From positions 1 to 56,887 of the forward strand of contig JAGKTT010000025.1 in assembly GCA_021153285.1 (NCBI GenBank): 56,887 nucleotides of DNA, in the 5' to 3' direction. Position 1 is the first letter of the stretch. Each line of letters begins with the position of its first letter. The stretch comes from Bacteroidia bacterium (GTDB lineage: Bacteria > Bacteroidota > Bacteroidia > Bacteroidales > UBA932). Shown piece after piece: positions 18,101 through 26,639 of the stretch. Below the pieces are notes generated by a model. It did not search any database and had not been told where the DNA came from. It saw only the letters and a list, made by a program, of their open reading frames with translations. The position numbers and the translations under genes were made by a program.

Positions 18101-18307
18101 ATCCTCATTCCAATTGAAATTCCACACTCCGTTAAGCATAAGCTTCAATCCATCGGTTTCAAAATGCGAAGCCATAGGAATACGGTTCTTCTGAACTACC
18201 TGCGGATCCTGCCAGTCAGGCAGAGTCTGCTTCTTCGTTGCTCCAGAAGCAACGGCAGCCATTCCCAGCGCCAAAACGCAGAGAACAGCTGTCATCAATT
18301 TCTTCAT
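15137..18307 (-). CDS. lacZ: Glycoside hydrolase family 2 beta-galactosidase
   Basis: 1056 residues including a signal peptide (MKKLMTAVLCVLALGMAAVA), so it acts outside the cytoplasm, probably in the periplasm. Domains in order: sugar-binding jelly roll (40-230), Ig-like (230-330), catalytic TIM barrel (330-620), Ig-like, and the C-terminal beta-sandwich of LacZ (about 780-1056, ending in FVLRPV). The acid/base Glu463 lies in SMGNEAGNG and the nucleophile Glu526 in IQCEYAHAMGNS. It would remove terminal beta-galactose from oligosaccharides. It lies 30 bases behind the bat operon with no TAnnTTTG box between, so it may be read from the bat transcript. Confidence 0.93.
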   Translation of the reverse strand: MKKLMTAVLCVLALGMAAVASGATKKQTLPDWQDPQVVQKNRIPMASHFETDGLKLMLNGVWNFNWNEDMNARPSDFHTLTYDDSGWDSIPVPGMWELNGYGDPVYLNVGYAWRGHYANNPPFPADWHNYVGQYRRTFTLDEGWKGKDVFLHIGSATSNVRVWINGKEVGYSEDSKLEARFDITRFVRTGENLIALEIFRWCDGTYLEDQDFWRLSGISRDVYVYSREKKRIEDIKVQASASGWAELFFEVSEGVKAVMFEIIDPDGQTVSLVKSPVVENVTGAKVLVPKVKQWSAETPWLYTLNVAAFDRTHNPDSFDDKGKTESASLQFGFRDVEISNGQLLVNGQPVLIKGANRHEMNPYKGYVVSEADMIQDIQIMKRLNINAVRTCHYPDDPMWYTLCDRYGLYVVDEANIESHGMGYGKESLANDPDYELAHLERIRRVVQRDFNHPSVIIWSMGNEAGNGPNFYKGYDLIKSMDKSRPVQYERAEGASNTDIMCPMYWDHNWCEKYSASNPDRPLIQCEYAHAMGNSMGGLKEYWDLVRKYPSFQGGFIWDFVDQALWWPADAEKYGTDHIFVYGGDFNDYDPSDNSFCCNGIIAADRTLHPHAYEVAYQYRSIHTTATAEEALAGKVNVYNENFFIDLSRYMLQWNVNVDGVQVLSGVLSSVPAGPQQTVGVDLGYDAETIKAAAGVADLASHDVYLDVRYVLKRADGLLQACEEVAYDQILINEAALPVFANASGIPEYGYESDLHTFSGQMEFKGAENLRLSPWKAVFDAASGSLVNYTIGEKELVDVPLSPCFARATTENDLGAGFDRRQNLWRSAQLKVASFNVEKTDFCYRVNVEYAPIGEAALVKMVYDVYADGTIAAKEEMTDAGKLAETFMLPRFGMQMAMPGNFSTFEFFGLGPHENYIDRASSALVGHYVQNVNDQYHYGYVRPQESGTKTQIKWMKVLDDNGTGFEITADVKFSASVLPFCWEEMDVRKMGNNQAHSLELKTKAYEDNRSYGRTWVNFDLAQQGLGCINSWGAWPLEQHRVNAQPYQFNFVLRPVNN

Positions 18308-18337
18308 AATAATATAAGGTATTAGTTAGTGTATATA

Positions 18338-20947
18338 TCAGATTACTTCCAGATCTGCAGACGGGATCCATCCCTGTCTTCCATCTGCAAGCTCGATATT
18401 CTTCCAGGAACCCACTCCATCGAGAATCTTCACCTTGGTTCCTTCGTGAAGAATGAAGAGATCGGTCGAAGCCTCTGCAGACGGTGAGCTCTTCACCGAA
18501 GTCACAGGCCTCATAATTATAGCCTTATCTGCTCTCATTGCATCATTTTTCTGCCAAACAGAGAATGTAAGGGAAAGTATGGCAACCAAGAGCATAACAA
18601 TCCCGACAAAGAAACCGGCCCTCCGGCCACCTACAGAAGGTGACAATATGAACATCAATGCCATTGCAAGAGTCAATGCCAGGAATACAATGAAGCACAC
18701 AGCCCATCCATCCGAATCCATAATATAACTGAAATTGCGGAACCAGGTCTTGAGGACGAATTCCGGAACTGCGTCGATCCTGTCCTTGATGCCATTGTTC
18801 AGAAGTGCAAGATTGAATCTCGCATCAGAATATGAAGGATCCAGTTTCAATGCACGCTCGTAGTACAGGATAGCCTTGGCAGGATTTCCATCCTTGAAAT
18901 ATGCATCACCTGTATTGCAGTAAAGTGCAGCTGATTCCAGACCCATTCCTGAGATCATCTCATAGCCGTTCACAGCATCGGACCATCGGCCTTCTGCATA
19001 TGCTTGATTAGCCGTATTCCACAGTGAATCAACATATTGCATTTCCTGTCCCTGCATTGCAGCCGGCCATAGAACAAGTAGCGTAAGTGCCATCATCGCT
19101 CCCTTAGGAGCTGACTTTCTTGCTTTCATATCCGAATCGATAGATGAGATCACATCCACGGCGGCATCATAATGCGCAGCCATTGCCTCGTGACCCGTAG
19201 CCGGAGCATATCGGGCAAATTCGCAGGCATCGAGGATGCTGATGAATGTTTCAATATACTTATCCGCAACATTACCCTCTTTGAGAGATTCTGTGATGCG
19301 CTCACGCGAAAGCTCCGCTACAGGAATGTTCAATTTATCTGAGATGAATCCGAGCAAAGCCTTGTGAAGTTCTTCATAGAAGGCTGTATAAAGATTCTGC
19401 TTGAGGAAGGTTCCGGCAAGATTGAGTCTCTTGAGAGCCATCTTGGTAGCCTTTCTATTCTTGGTTCCGGCCACATCAGCTCTTCTTGCAGCGATATGAC
19501 GAAGTGCCGCCCAGCAGGTCACCGCCAATATCACAAGCAGGACAATAATCAACCAGAATAATCCTGATCCGAGCAGATAATCACCCTTTGAAGCAAGTCC
19601 CGGTGCCTTAGTATTGATGAATCGTATATCACTGCCGAGGTTACGCACATCCTTAGGTACTGATCCGCCACCGACAATAGTCACAGCTTCCGTTTCATTG
19701 CCTCTTTCCACATAAACAGAAATCGCAGGTGTCTCCAATGTCACATATTGCTTCTTATTGACATCGTAGTAAGAATACTTTACAGGCTCGATCACGAAAT
19801 CTCCATAGCTGCGAGGAATGAAAGGATATTCATACATCTTGCTTCCTGAAAGGCCTCCCTTGTCGATCCTGTCGGAAATCTTTGTATCATAGACTTCCAT
19901 ATCAAGCGGGAAGGTTACCTTCGGCGCAGAGAGGAGGGACACATTGCCGTTTCCGGATACAGTCACAAGCAGGGATGCAGCCTCGTGTGTCTTGAGACTG
20001 TCCTTGCTGACTTTAGCTGAGATAGTGAATTCGCCCACTCCCCCTGCAAAAGAAGCCGGAGCACCTGCAGGAAGCGGAGACACATTGACTGTCAAAGGTT
20101 TGGAAGTCACTCTTTTCCTTATAGTCCTGTAGTCATCGAAAAATCCGTCGAAAATGCTTGCACCCCCCGATGACACCCTTACATTGACAAGGCATACAAG
20201 CTCTGCCGGATCTATCTTTATCTGTCCCTGCTGCTGAGGTATAAGAACGAATTTTCTCAGAAGAGCCGAGTTATATATCTTGCCGTCATAAGTCTCGCGA
20301 GCAAACTCGATATTGGAAGGAGCTTCAAGTTCCTGGCTCCAGAAACCATTGAATGTAGGGAAAACCGCACTTTCGAATCCTGCGACATTTACCCTCTGAT
20401 AAAGTTTTATGACAGCTGTAATCGGCTCACCTACAACAACATCAGTCCTACTAAGGTTCAATATAAGGAAGATATCGTCATCCTGAACTCCAGCATTTGA
20501 AGACTGCCTTGGCTGGGTAGTTCCCGACTGGGAATGCGCCTGTCCCTGAGAAGACCTTCCTGAGCCGGCTGCAACAACTTCGATAGTGACCGGGGCAGAA
20601 TGGATTTCCTGACCTTTTACTTTTGCAACAGCTCTGGCAATAGTGAATTTTCCAGTCTTTACAGGACGGAGGACATATGAATATGTGGTCTGAACCGACT
20701 TTGTAGTCTTGCCATTAATTATCTGGACACTTGTAGAACGTCCCTGCTGAGGTCCCCAGAGAAGCTGGAAGTCATCTCCAGGCGACCAAGCGAAATCCGA
20801 CGACTTTTCCTCCCCCTCTATAACGAATGTAACATTGAACTGTTCATCCTCAGCCACCACGTTATGCACCTGCACCTGTATCTCTGTCTGAGCATAGGCG
20901 AGGACAGTGGCCAAGGCCAACACAATCATTGCAAATAATCTTTTCAT
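18338..20947 (-). CDS. Fused BatD-BatE aerotolerance protein
   Basis: 869 residues from ATG 20947. Residues 1-20 are a signal peptide (MKRLFAMIVLALATVLAYAQ). Residues 20-460 are the BatD beta-domain region (GEPITAVIKLYQRV, IPRSYGDFVIEPVKYSYYD), with a membrane segment near 465-485 and a cytoplasmic part to about 610. From residue 618 (MMALTLLVLWPAAMQGQ) the sequence matches a BatE signal/membrane segment, then TPR repeats (640-720), two more membrane helices and a C-terminal SH3-like domain (VKSSPS, ILHEGTKVKIL, GWIPSADL). BatD and BatE are usually separate genes. An AAGGGAG stretch lies just before the internal ATG pair at 19096, so separate BatE initiation is possible. Confidence 0.85.
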   Translation of the reverse strand: MKRLFAMIVLALATVLAYAQTEIQVQVHNVVAEDEQFNVTFVIEGEEKSSDFAWSPGDDFQLLWGPQQGRSTSVQIINGKTTKSVQTTYSYVLRPVKTGKFTIARAVAKVKGQEIHSAPVTIEVVAAGSGRSSQGQAHSQSGTTQPRQSSNAGVQDDDIFLILNLSRTDVVVGEPITAVIKLYQRVNVAGFESAVFPTFNGFWSQELEAPSNIEFARETYDGKIYNSALLRKFVLIPQQQGQIKIDPAELVCLVNVRVSSGGASIFDGFFDDYRTIRKRVTSKPLTVNVSPLPAGAPASFAGGVGEFTISAKVSKDSLKTHEAASLLVTVSGNGNVSLLSAPKVTFPLDMEVYDTKISDRIDKGGLSGSKMYEYPFIPRSYGDFVIEPVKYSYYDVNKKQYVTLETPAISVYVERGNETEAVTIVGGGSVPKDVRNLGSDIRFINTKAPGLASKGDYLLGSGLFWLIIVLLVILAVTCWAALRHIAARRADVAGTKNRKATKMALKRLNLAGTFLKQNLYTAFYEELHKALLGFISDKLNIPVAELSRERITESLKEGNVADKYIETFISILDACEFARYAPATGHEAMAAHYDAAVDVISSIDSDMKARKSAPKGAMMALTLLVLWPAAMQGQEMQYVDSLWNTANQAYAEGRWSDAVNGYEMISGMGLESAALYCNTGDAYFKDGNPAKAILYYERALKLDPSYSDARFNLALLNNGIKDRIDAVPEFVLKTWFRNFSYIMDSDGWAVCFIVFLALTLAMALMFILSPSVGGRRAGFFVGIVMLLVAILSLTFSVWQKNDAMRADKAIIMRPVTSVKSSPSAEASTDLFILHEGTKVKILDGVGSWKNIELADGRQGWIPSADLEVI

Positions 20948-20952
20948 ATATA

Positions 20953-21768
20953 TTACCAATTCTTATCCTTTTGTCTTGACTTCAGGACAGCCGCCTTCTT
21001 CTTGTTCACCTTGTCCTGTGTTTCTTTCTCCTTGGCCTGAATAGCCTGAAGCATCTGCTGTGCAGCCTGAGGTGTTATCTGGGCCTCCTGCTGCTGTGGC
21101 TGACTGTCTTGATTCTGAGGCTGCTGATCCTGGTTCTGATCATTATTGTTCTGCTGATCATCCTGCTTATTCTGATCACTCTGATCATCATCCTTGTTCT
21201 GATCCTGGTTGTCCTGGTTCTGTTCGTTCTGGTTCTGATCCTGGTTCTGATTCTGGTTCTGATTCTGGTTCTGATTCTGATCGTTATTGTCCTGGTTCTG
21301 ATCGTTGTTCTGATCATTCTGCTGCTGATTCTGCTGGTCCTGGAGCTTCTTTCTGGCGTAGATGAAATTCTCCTTCGCATCAAGATCATCCGGCCTGAGA
21401 ACCAAAGCCTCTCCGAAAGCCTTCACCGCTGCCTGATAATCCTTCCTCTGAAGAGCGACATCGCCCAGATTATACAGATAATCAGCCGCAGAAGCTGACA
21501 CTGGTGCGGTTTCCTTTATCCTGTCGAGAGCCTGCTGCGCCTGATCATACTGTTCCATACGATAAAGGGCAGAAGCCATATTATAATTTGCTGCAATCGA
21601 CGAGGTATCCTTCTCCACTGCCCTCAGATAATCCTGAAAGGCTGCTTCATAATTCTCCTTCCTGAACTCCTTGTTGCCACGACGGACCTCTTTCTTGTCC
21701 ACCTGTCCCCAGGCAGAGGCTGAAATCAGAATCGCGATCAACAGGAATATGTTTTTATACTTATTCAT
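20953..21768 (-). CDS. batC: BatC: TPR protein with Asn/Gln-rich region
   Basis: 271 residues. Signal peptide (MNKYKNIFLLIAILISASAW), then TPR repeats at about 25-145 (KENYEAAFQDYLRAV, ANYNMASALYRMEQYDQA, YNLGDVALQRKDYQAAVKAF). Residues 150-235 are almost entirely Asn, Gln and Asp in NQNQ/DQNQ runs encoded by a simple DNA repeat, and the C-terminus is a basic helix. BatC in other Bacteroidales also has TPRs and a polar low-complexity stretch. It ends 5 bases before batD-batE. The repeat is likely to vary in length between strains. Confidence 0.88.
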   Translation of the reverse strand: MNKYKNIFLLIAILISASAWGQVDKKEVRRGNKEFRKENYEAAFQDYLRAVEKDTSSIAANYNMASALYRMEQYDQAQQALDRIKETAPVSASAADYLYNLGDVALQRKDYQAAVKAFGEALVLRPDDLDAKENFIYARKKLQDQQNQQQNDQNNDQNQDNNDQNQNQNQNQNQNQDQNQNEQNQDNQDQNKDDDQSDQNKQDDQQNNNDQNQDQQPQNQDSQPQQQEAQITPQAAQQMLQAIQAKEKETQDKVNKKKAAVLKSRQKDKNW

Positions 21769-21793
21769 TATAATTTACAATAATCATATTTAT

Positions 21794-21880
21794 AGATTCT
21801 CACGTCGCTACGCTTCTCAGAATGACAATGAGACGAAGTTCCTGATGGCAATGAGACGTAGTTCCTGATGACAATGAGGT
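21794..21880. repeat. Half copy of the palindromic repeat with tandem tail
   Basis: 21794-21826 (AGATTCTCACGTCGCTACGC and onward) matches the right arm of the 15012 repeat with two differences. It is followed by a degenerate tandem of about 25 bases (AATGAGACGWAGTTCCTGATG). It lies in the 119-base gap between batB and batC, inside the operon. Confidence 0.7.
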
Positions 21881-21887
21881 CGAACTA

Positions 21888-22892
21888 CTATCTTCTGAAC
21901 AAGTGTCTCTTCGGCTTCCTGTCCCCTACAAGCATCTCCAACACAAAGAAAATCAATGCTATGGCAAAGAAATTCATAAACTGCTCATCATACTCTTCAA
22001 AGACAACGGAGCTATACTTCTCATCTTCCATCTTCTTGATCTGGTCTATCACCGGATTCAGACCGAATTCGCTGGTTCCTGCACGTACATAGAGTCCGTT
22101 TCCGGCATCAGCCACATCCTTCAGGATACTCTCATCCAGTCTGGTCACCACGATCTCGCCATTCTTATCCTTCAAAAGTTCCCCCTCGAATGGAATCGGC
22201 TTGCCTTCCGGAGAACCTACTCCGATAGTAAACACTCTGACTCCGAGTTCAGCAGCCTGCTGTGCCGCAGATACCGGGTCATCCTCGTGATTCTCACCAT
22301 CCGTAATCACAATGACAGCACGGCTCTTCTCACTCTGAAGACTGAAACTCTTCATAGCAGTGCTGATGGCATCGCCCATTGCAGTACCCTGCACAGGTAC
22401 CGACTCAGTGGAAATGGAGTTCAGGAACATCTTCGCAGAGACATAGTCAGTGGTTATCGGCAGCTGCACAAACGAATTTCCGGCAAAGACGATAAGACCG
22501 ATACGTTCATCGCGGAGCTTGTCCACAAGTCTCGAAATAGCCAGTTTGGCTCTCTCCAGCCTGTTAGGAGAATAATCCTCGGCAAGCATAGAGTTCGACA
22601 CATCCAGAACTATCATTATTTCCGCACCTTTGGTCTCGTGTTCCTTAAGTCTGGCTCCGATTTGAGGTCTGGCCAGACCTATCACAAAGAATGTGAATCC
22701 TATAGAGAACAGCACCAGACGTATCCAGATCTTACCCTTCGAGTATGAAGGCATAAGCATCTTCACCAGAGCCTGATCACCGAACTTTCTGATACGCCTG
22801 CTCCTGAGCTTCAGTACTACAGCCTGAATGACAAAGAAGAACGGCACCAGAAACAGAAGCAGAAGATATTGGGCCTGAGCAAAATTTATCAT
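21888..22892 (-). CDS. batB: BatB: von Willebrand A domain membrane protein
   Basis: 334 residues. Two N-terminal membrane helices (AQYLLLLFLVPFFFVIQAVV and IRLVLFSIGFTFFVIGLARP), then a VWA domain with an intact MIDAS (IVLDVSNSMLAED, a Thr in PVQGTAMGDA, VITDGENHEDD), and a C-terminal helix (FMNFFAIALIFFVLEML). It is a periplasmic metal-binding domain anchored in the inner membrane, thought to form a complex with BatA and BatC. Its ATG overlaps the batA stop (ATGA). Confidence 0.93.
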   Translation of the reverse strand: MINFAQAQYLLLLFLVPFFFVIQAVVLKLRSRRIRKFGDQALVKMLMPSYSKGKIWIRLVLFSIGFTFFVIGLARPQIGARLKEHETKGAEIMIVLDVSNSMLAEDYSPNRLERAKLAISRLVDKLRDERIGLIVFAGNSFVQLPITTDYVSAKMFLNSISTESVPVQGTAMGDAISTAMKSFSLQSEKSRAVIVITDGENHEDDPVSAAQQAAELGVRVFTIGVGSPEGKPIPFEGELLKDKNGEIVVTRLDESILKDVADAGNGLYVRAGTSEFGLNPVIDQIKKMEDEKYSSVVFEEYDEQFMNFFAIALIFFVLEMLVGDRKPKRHLFRR

Positions 22893-23878
22893 ACAAACCT
22901 CCTTATTACAAACCAGTTAAGCACCAGTTCCAACATTATTGCCAGCAATGCCAGCAAAGCAAATTTCCCGAACAATTCCTTATAGACAGGAAAACTGTCC
23001 ACACTCGTACGGACCTTCTCCATCTTATTGATCTCGCTGTAGATCTCCGCAAGCTTGGTATTGTCTGTTGCCCTGAAATATTTTCCTCCGGTGGACTCCG
23101 CTACCTGAGAAAGCAGAGCTTCGTCGATTTCTACCTTTACATCCTGGATCTCCACACCCCAAGGCGTCATCACAGGATATGGGGCAGTATCGTCATTGGT
23201 ACCTACACCGATCGTATATACCCTCACGCCATAAGTCTTAGCGATTTCAGCCGCTGTCTGCGGTGAGATCTCTCCTCTGTTATTGACTCCGTCGGTAAGC
23301 AGGATCACCACGCGGCTCTTCGCATCGGAATCCTTCATTCTGGCCACCGCTGTCGCCAGTCCGTTTCCGATAGCGGTTCCGTCCTCGATAAGATCGGTCT
23401 GCACCTCCTTCATCAGATTTATCAATGTCGCACGATCAGTGGTAAGAGGACACTGAGTGAAACTTTCTCCGGCAAACACAACGATTCCCATCCTGTCTGA
23501 AGGACGCTGTGCTATGAATTCAATCGCAATATCCTTAGACGCATTGATTCGGTCCGGGGTAAGGTCACGCGCAAGCATCGAAGTGGACACGTCCATAGCC
23601 AGGATAATATCTATTCCTTCCGTATCGACCTTTTCTATCTGTTCCGAAGATCTCGGACGGGCAATGGCAATGACAATCAATGCCAAGGCGGCTGTCCTGA
23701 GAAGAAAAGGGATATGCCGTACCACTGACATAACCGATCTGCCGCCCTTCATCCAAGGCATAGAAGTGGACACCCTCAGATGAGGATGCCTTTCGCTCAA
23801 TTCAAGATAAATGTAATGCAATACCATCAATCCCGGTATCACAAGCAGCCATAACAGTTTCGGATATTCAAAAAACAT
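22889..23878 (-). CDS. batA: BatA: von Willebrand A domain membrane protein
   Basis: 329 residues from ATG 23878, which overlaps the preceding stop (TGATG). A GTG three bases earlier is less likely. Same layout as BatB: N-terminal membrane helices (LLWLLVIPGLMVLHYIYL and FLLRTAALALIVIAIARP), VWA with MIDAS AMDVSTSMLARD, a Thr in DGTAIGNG and LTDGVNNRGE, and a C-terminal helix. Role in the Bat complex is inferred from family and operon. Confidence 0.93.
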   Translation of the reverse strand: MFFEYPKLLWLLVIPGLMVLHYIYLELSERHPHLRVSTSMPWMKGGRSVMSVVRHIPFLLRTAALALIVIAIARPRSSEQIEKVDTEGIDIILAMDVSTSMLARDLTPDRINASKDIAIEFIAQRPSDRMGIVVFAGESFTQCPLTTDRATLINLMKEVQTDLIEDGTAIGNGLATAVARMKDSDAKSRVVILLTDGVNNRGEISPQTAAEIAKTYGVRVYTIGVGTNDDTAPYPVMTPWGVEIQDVKVEIDEALLSQVAESTGGKYFRATDNTKLAEIYSEINKMEKVRTSVDSFPVYKELFGKFALLALLAIMLELVLNWFVIRRFV

Positions 23879-24879
23879 CACTCGTTTCCTCCATCTTTAG
23901 CTTCAGTCTCCACCTCGGCCTGATAGGTTTCAGTAACAAAACGTACCGCCACAGGAAGGGCCGCTGCATTCTCATCATCCGAAGCAACATACTTCGCAAA
24001 CTTCACGAAATCAGCTCTTTCGAAAAGTTCCTTGACTTCTCCGACGACCTTTTCAGGAGCATCCTTGCCTTTCATTTCATCGAAGATCTCCGCAGTGGTC
24101 ATCTCCATTGCACCGAAGCCGAATCTCTCCGTCATATATGCCCTGAGCGTATCCGTCACACCGGAATAGAATGCCTTCTGCTTCTCCGGAGCCCAGAGAC
24201 TGCTGCCCCTGTAGCTGTCCAGCTTTCTCAATGCCACGATATGAGCCGGATCCTTGCGCACATACTCCGGATCGGACTTTCTCCGGTGCATAATCACAAG
24301 ACATACGGTCAATATGATGATAACGGCCAGAACCCAATAAAGAAGCACCCACGGGAAGACTTCTGCAAAAGTCACAGGATAACGGACCTGTCCCTTGATG
24401 TCGTGGATCACGAAGGTCGCGGTATCAACGGGCATAGTCTTCACCTCCAGACGAAGAGGTTCGAAGACCAATGTATCTTCAATACCGTCCGGTGTCATCC
24501 TCCTGAGTTCGATAGGAGGAAGATCATACTCACCCTCAAGAAAAGGCGCAATCCTTACCGAGCCCCTGATATCAAGAGTCTTGGGATTTTCCTTTCCGTT
24601 CCTGGTCACCTTCACTGTATCAAGGATCCAAGGCGACAGACTCAGAATGTTCTGATCCAGACTGTCTGCGATGTCTGTCGGAATCAGTTTCGTTCCCTCG
24701 GTCACATCGTCAAGTTCAAATCCATACAGCAGCTGATCGGCAATAAGAACAGAATCCCTCTCCTGCAAAGGCTGAAGGAAGGATCTTATCGGAGATGCAT
24801 CCTTCCCATCTTTCCCTCCACAGGATGTCATCACAGCCGCCACCAGGACAAGCGTCAAATATATAAATGCTTTACGCAT
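23878..24879 (-). CDS. DUF4381-like lipoprotein of the bat operon
   Basis: 333 residues. The signal sequence ends in a lipobox (TSC in MRKAFIYLTLVLVAAVMTSC). A periplasmic beta-rich region follows, with one membrane helix near 172-195 (WVLLYWVLAVIIILTVCLVI) and a C-terminal helical domain (LRKLDSYRGSSLW, FYSGVTDTLRAYMTERFGFG) resembling DUF4381-type proteins that sit between DUF58 and batA genes. Function unknown. It is 6 bases from the DUF58 gene and overlaps batA. Confidence 0.75.
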   Translation of the reverse strand: MRKAFIYLTLVLVAAVMTSCGGKDGKDASPIRSFLQPLQERDSVLIADQLLYGFELDDVTEGTKLIPTDIADSLDQNILSLSPWILDTVKVTRNGKENPKTLDIRGSVRIAPFLEGEYDLPPIELRRMTPDGIEDTLVFEPLRLEVKTMPVDTATFVIHDIKGQVRYPVTFAEVFPWVLLYWVLAVIIILTVCLVIMHRRKSDPEYVRKDPAHIVALRKLDSYRGSSLWAPEKQKAFYSGVTDTLRAYMTERFGFGAMEMTTAEIFDEMKGKDAPEKVVGEVKELFERADFVKFAKYVASDDENAAALPVAVRFVTETYQAEVETEAKDGGNE

Positions 24880-24885
24880 AGTCTA

Positions 24886-25776
24886 TCATCTGTTTTTAAA
24901 CAATGTCATCAGCCCCTTCACATAATCCTCGTCCAGGGCAATGCTGACCTTGTCGATATTGTATTTCAGGCATAGGCGCGAAGCGGTATTCTCCACATTG
25001 CGGAACCATTCTTCATATGCCAGCCTCATCTTTTTGCTGGAAGTATTGATCCAGGCAGCCTTGCCGGTCTCCGAGTCCTTGATATGCACAAGACCCACAT
25101 CCGGGATATTCCTCTCTCGAGGGTCATAGACCTCGATTATCGAGAGATCGTGCCTGTTCACCGCCACCTTCATAGCCTCCTCATAGCGAGGGGTACCGTC
25201 TTCATTGACATCAAGCATATCGGACAGAAGAAAAGCCGTACATTTCTTCTTGATGGCATTGGTCAGATAACGAAGGGCCTCCGAAATATCCGTACCGTCC
25301 GTATCAGGTTCAAACTCGATGATTTCGCGTATTATATGCAAAAGATGGCTTCGTCCCTTCTTCGGAGGGATGAACTTCTCAACCTTGTCGCTGAAGAAAA
25401 GCGCTCCGACCTTGTCATTATTGATAATGGCTGAAAAGGACAATACCGCAGCGATCTCGGCAAGCATATCCTTCCTGCTCGCGCCTACAGTACCGAAGAG
25501 CCTTGAACGGCTGACATCCACAAGCAGAACGACAGTCAGCTCCCTCTCCTCTTCGAAGACCTTCACATACGGAGCCCTGAGACGTGCGGTGACATTCCAG
25601 TCCATATTGCGCACATCGTCCCCGTACTGGTACTCACGCACCTCGCTGAAGGCCATACCACGGCCTTTGAATGCCGAGTGGTACTCTCCTGCGAATATCT
25701 GATGCGACAGAGCCCTGGTCTTGATCTCTATCTTCCTGACCTTTTTCAGAAGGTCGTTTGCTGATAATGATGACAT
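24886..25776 (-). CDS. DUF58 protein
   Basis: 296 residues with no signal peptide. The DUF58 signature is clear: GRGMAFSEVREYQYGDDVRN, MDWNVTARLRAPYVKVFEEE, RELTVVLLVDVSRSRLFG. The C-terminal part is VWA-like (DVSRSRLFGT, LLSDMLDVNEDG). DUF58 proteins almost always follow a MoxR AAA+ ATPase and are thought to be its partner. Here the moxR stop is one base upstream. Confidence 0.92.
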   Translation of the reverse strand: MSSLSANDLLKKVRKIEIKTRALSHQIFAGEYHSAFKGRGMAFSEVREYQYGDDVRNMDWNVTARLRAPYVKVFEEERELTVVLLVDVSRSRLFGTVGASRKDMLAEIAAVLSFSAIINNDKVGALFFSDKVEKFIPPKKGRSHLLHIIREIIEFEPDTDGTDISEALRYLTNAIKKKCTAFLLSDMLDVNEDGTPRYEEAMKVAVNRHDLSIIEVYDPRERNIPDVGLVHIKDSETGKAAWINTSSKKMRLAYEEWFRNVENTASRLCLKYNIDKVSIALDEDYVKGLMTLFKNR

Positions 25777-25777
25777 C

Positions 25778-26541
25778 CTATGGAACTTCTACTGCATTGA
25801 TGATTTCAGAAATGATCTGGTCTGTGGTCATATTCTCAGCCTCAGCCTCGTAGGTGAGACCGATGCGGTGACGAAGAACTTCATAACATACCGCACGTAC
25901 ATCCTCAGGAATCACATATCCCCTTCTCTTTATGAAGGCATATGCCTTGGAAGCCATTGCAAGCGAGATACTTGCACGTGGTGACGCGCCATAGGAGATG
26001 AATCCTGCAATCTTGCCCAGACCGTAATCCTCAGGAGTACGGGTAGCATAGACAATATCCACGATATATCTCTCGATCTTCTCATCCATATACACATCCT
26101 TCACGACCTCGCGGGCTCTTACGATATCCTCTGGCTTGAGGACAGGCTGTGCCTTAGGGAAAGTTCCCGTATTGTTCATACGGATGATCTGACGTTCCTC
26201 CTCCTTCTTAGGATATGTCACTACCACTTTCAGCATAAATCGGTCGAGCTGCGCCTCTGGCAGAGGATAAGTACCCTCCTGCTCGATTGGGTTCTGAGTC
26301 GCCATAACGAGGAAAGGTTCAGGAAGCTTGAAAGTTTCCTCACCGATTGTCACCTGACGCTCCTGCATCGCCTCCAGAAGGGCAGACTGCACCTTCGCCG
26401 GAGAACGGTTGATCTCATCGGCCAGGACGAAATTTGCGAAGACCGGACCTTTCTTTATCTGGAACTGCTCAGTCTTCTGAGAATAGATCAGAGTACCGAG
26501 CACATCGGCAGGAAGAAGGTCCGGAGTAAACTGGATATTTT
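25778..26541 (-). pseudogene. MoxR AAA+ ATPase, 5' end missing
   Basis: Homology starts abruptly at NIQFTPDLLPADVLGTLIYS and continues through Walker B (FANFVLADEINRSPAKVQSA), the sensor region (LVMATQNPIEQEGTYPLPEA), the arginine-finger area (LDRFMLKV) and the C-terminal lid (FISYGASPRASISLAMASKA). About 85 residues that should come first, including the P-loop GxxGxGKT, are absent. The frame is closed by a TAA at 26564-26566, and no ATG, GTG or TTG precedes the GTG at 26503. A promoter box (26566-26559) sits directly in front. An internal deletion that kept the promoter, or an assembly collapse, would explain this. Without a P-loop the product could not bind ATP normally. Confidence 0.8.
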
Positions 26542-26558
26542 TGCATTCTAAAAACCGA

Positions 26559-26566
26559 CAAATTTA
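26559..26566 (-). promoter_or_regulatory. Promoter box in front of truncated moxR
   Basis: TAAATTTG on the minus strand fits TAnnTTTG; no good -33 box is seen 19-22 bases upstream. It would start the bat operon transcript about 10-15 bases before the truncated coding region. Confidence 0.45.
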
Positions 26567-26619
26567 CTCAAATTTTATAAGAAAATGTTTAATTTTTCAT
26601 CATCTGAAATCTTATGATG

Positions 26620-26627
26620 TATTTTTG
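26620..26627 (+). promoter_or_regulatory. Possible promoter box of truA
   Basis: TATTTTTG fits TAnnTTTG. The implied leader before the truA ATG is about 137 bases and contains the hairpin at 26640-26683. The -33 region is weak. Confidence 0.4.
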
Positions 26628-26639
26628 TGCAGATTTGCA

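Noticed and set aside
21109..21498. Long Leu/Ile/Val ORF opposite batC
   Set aside because: It is the antisense shadow of the Asn/Gln-rich repeat; its composition is fully explained by CAG/AAC repeats read on the other strand.
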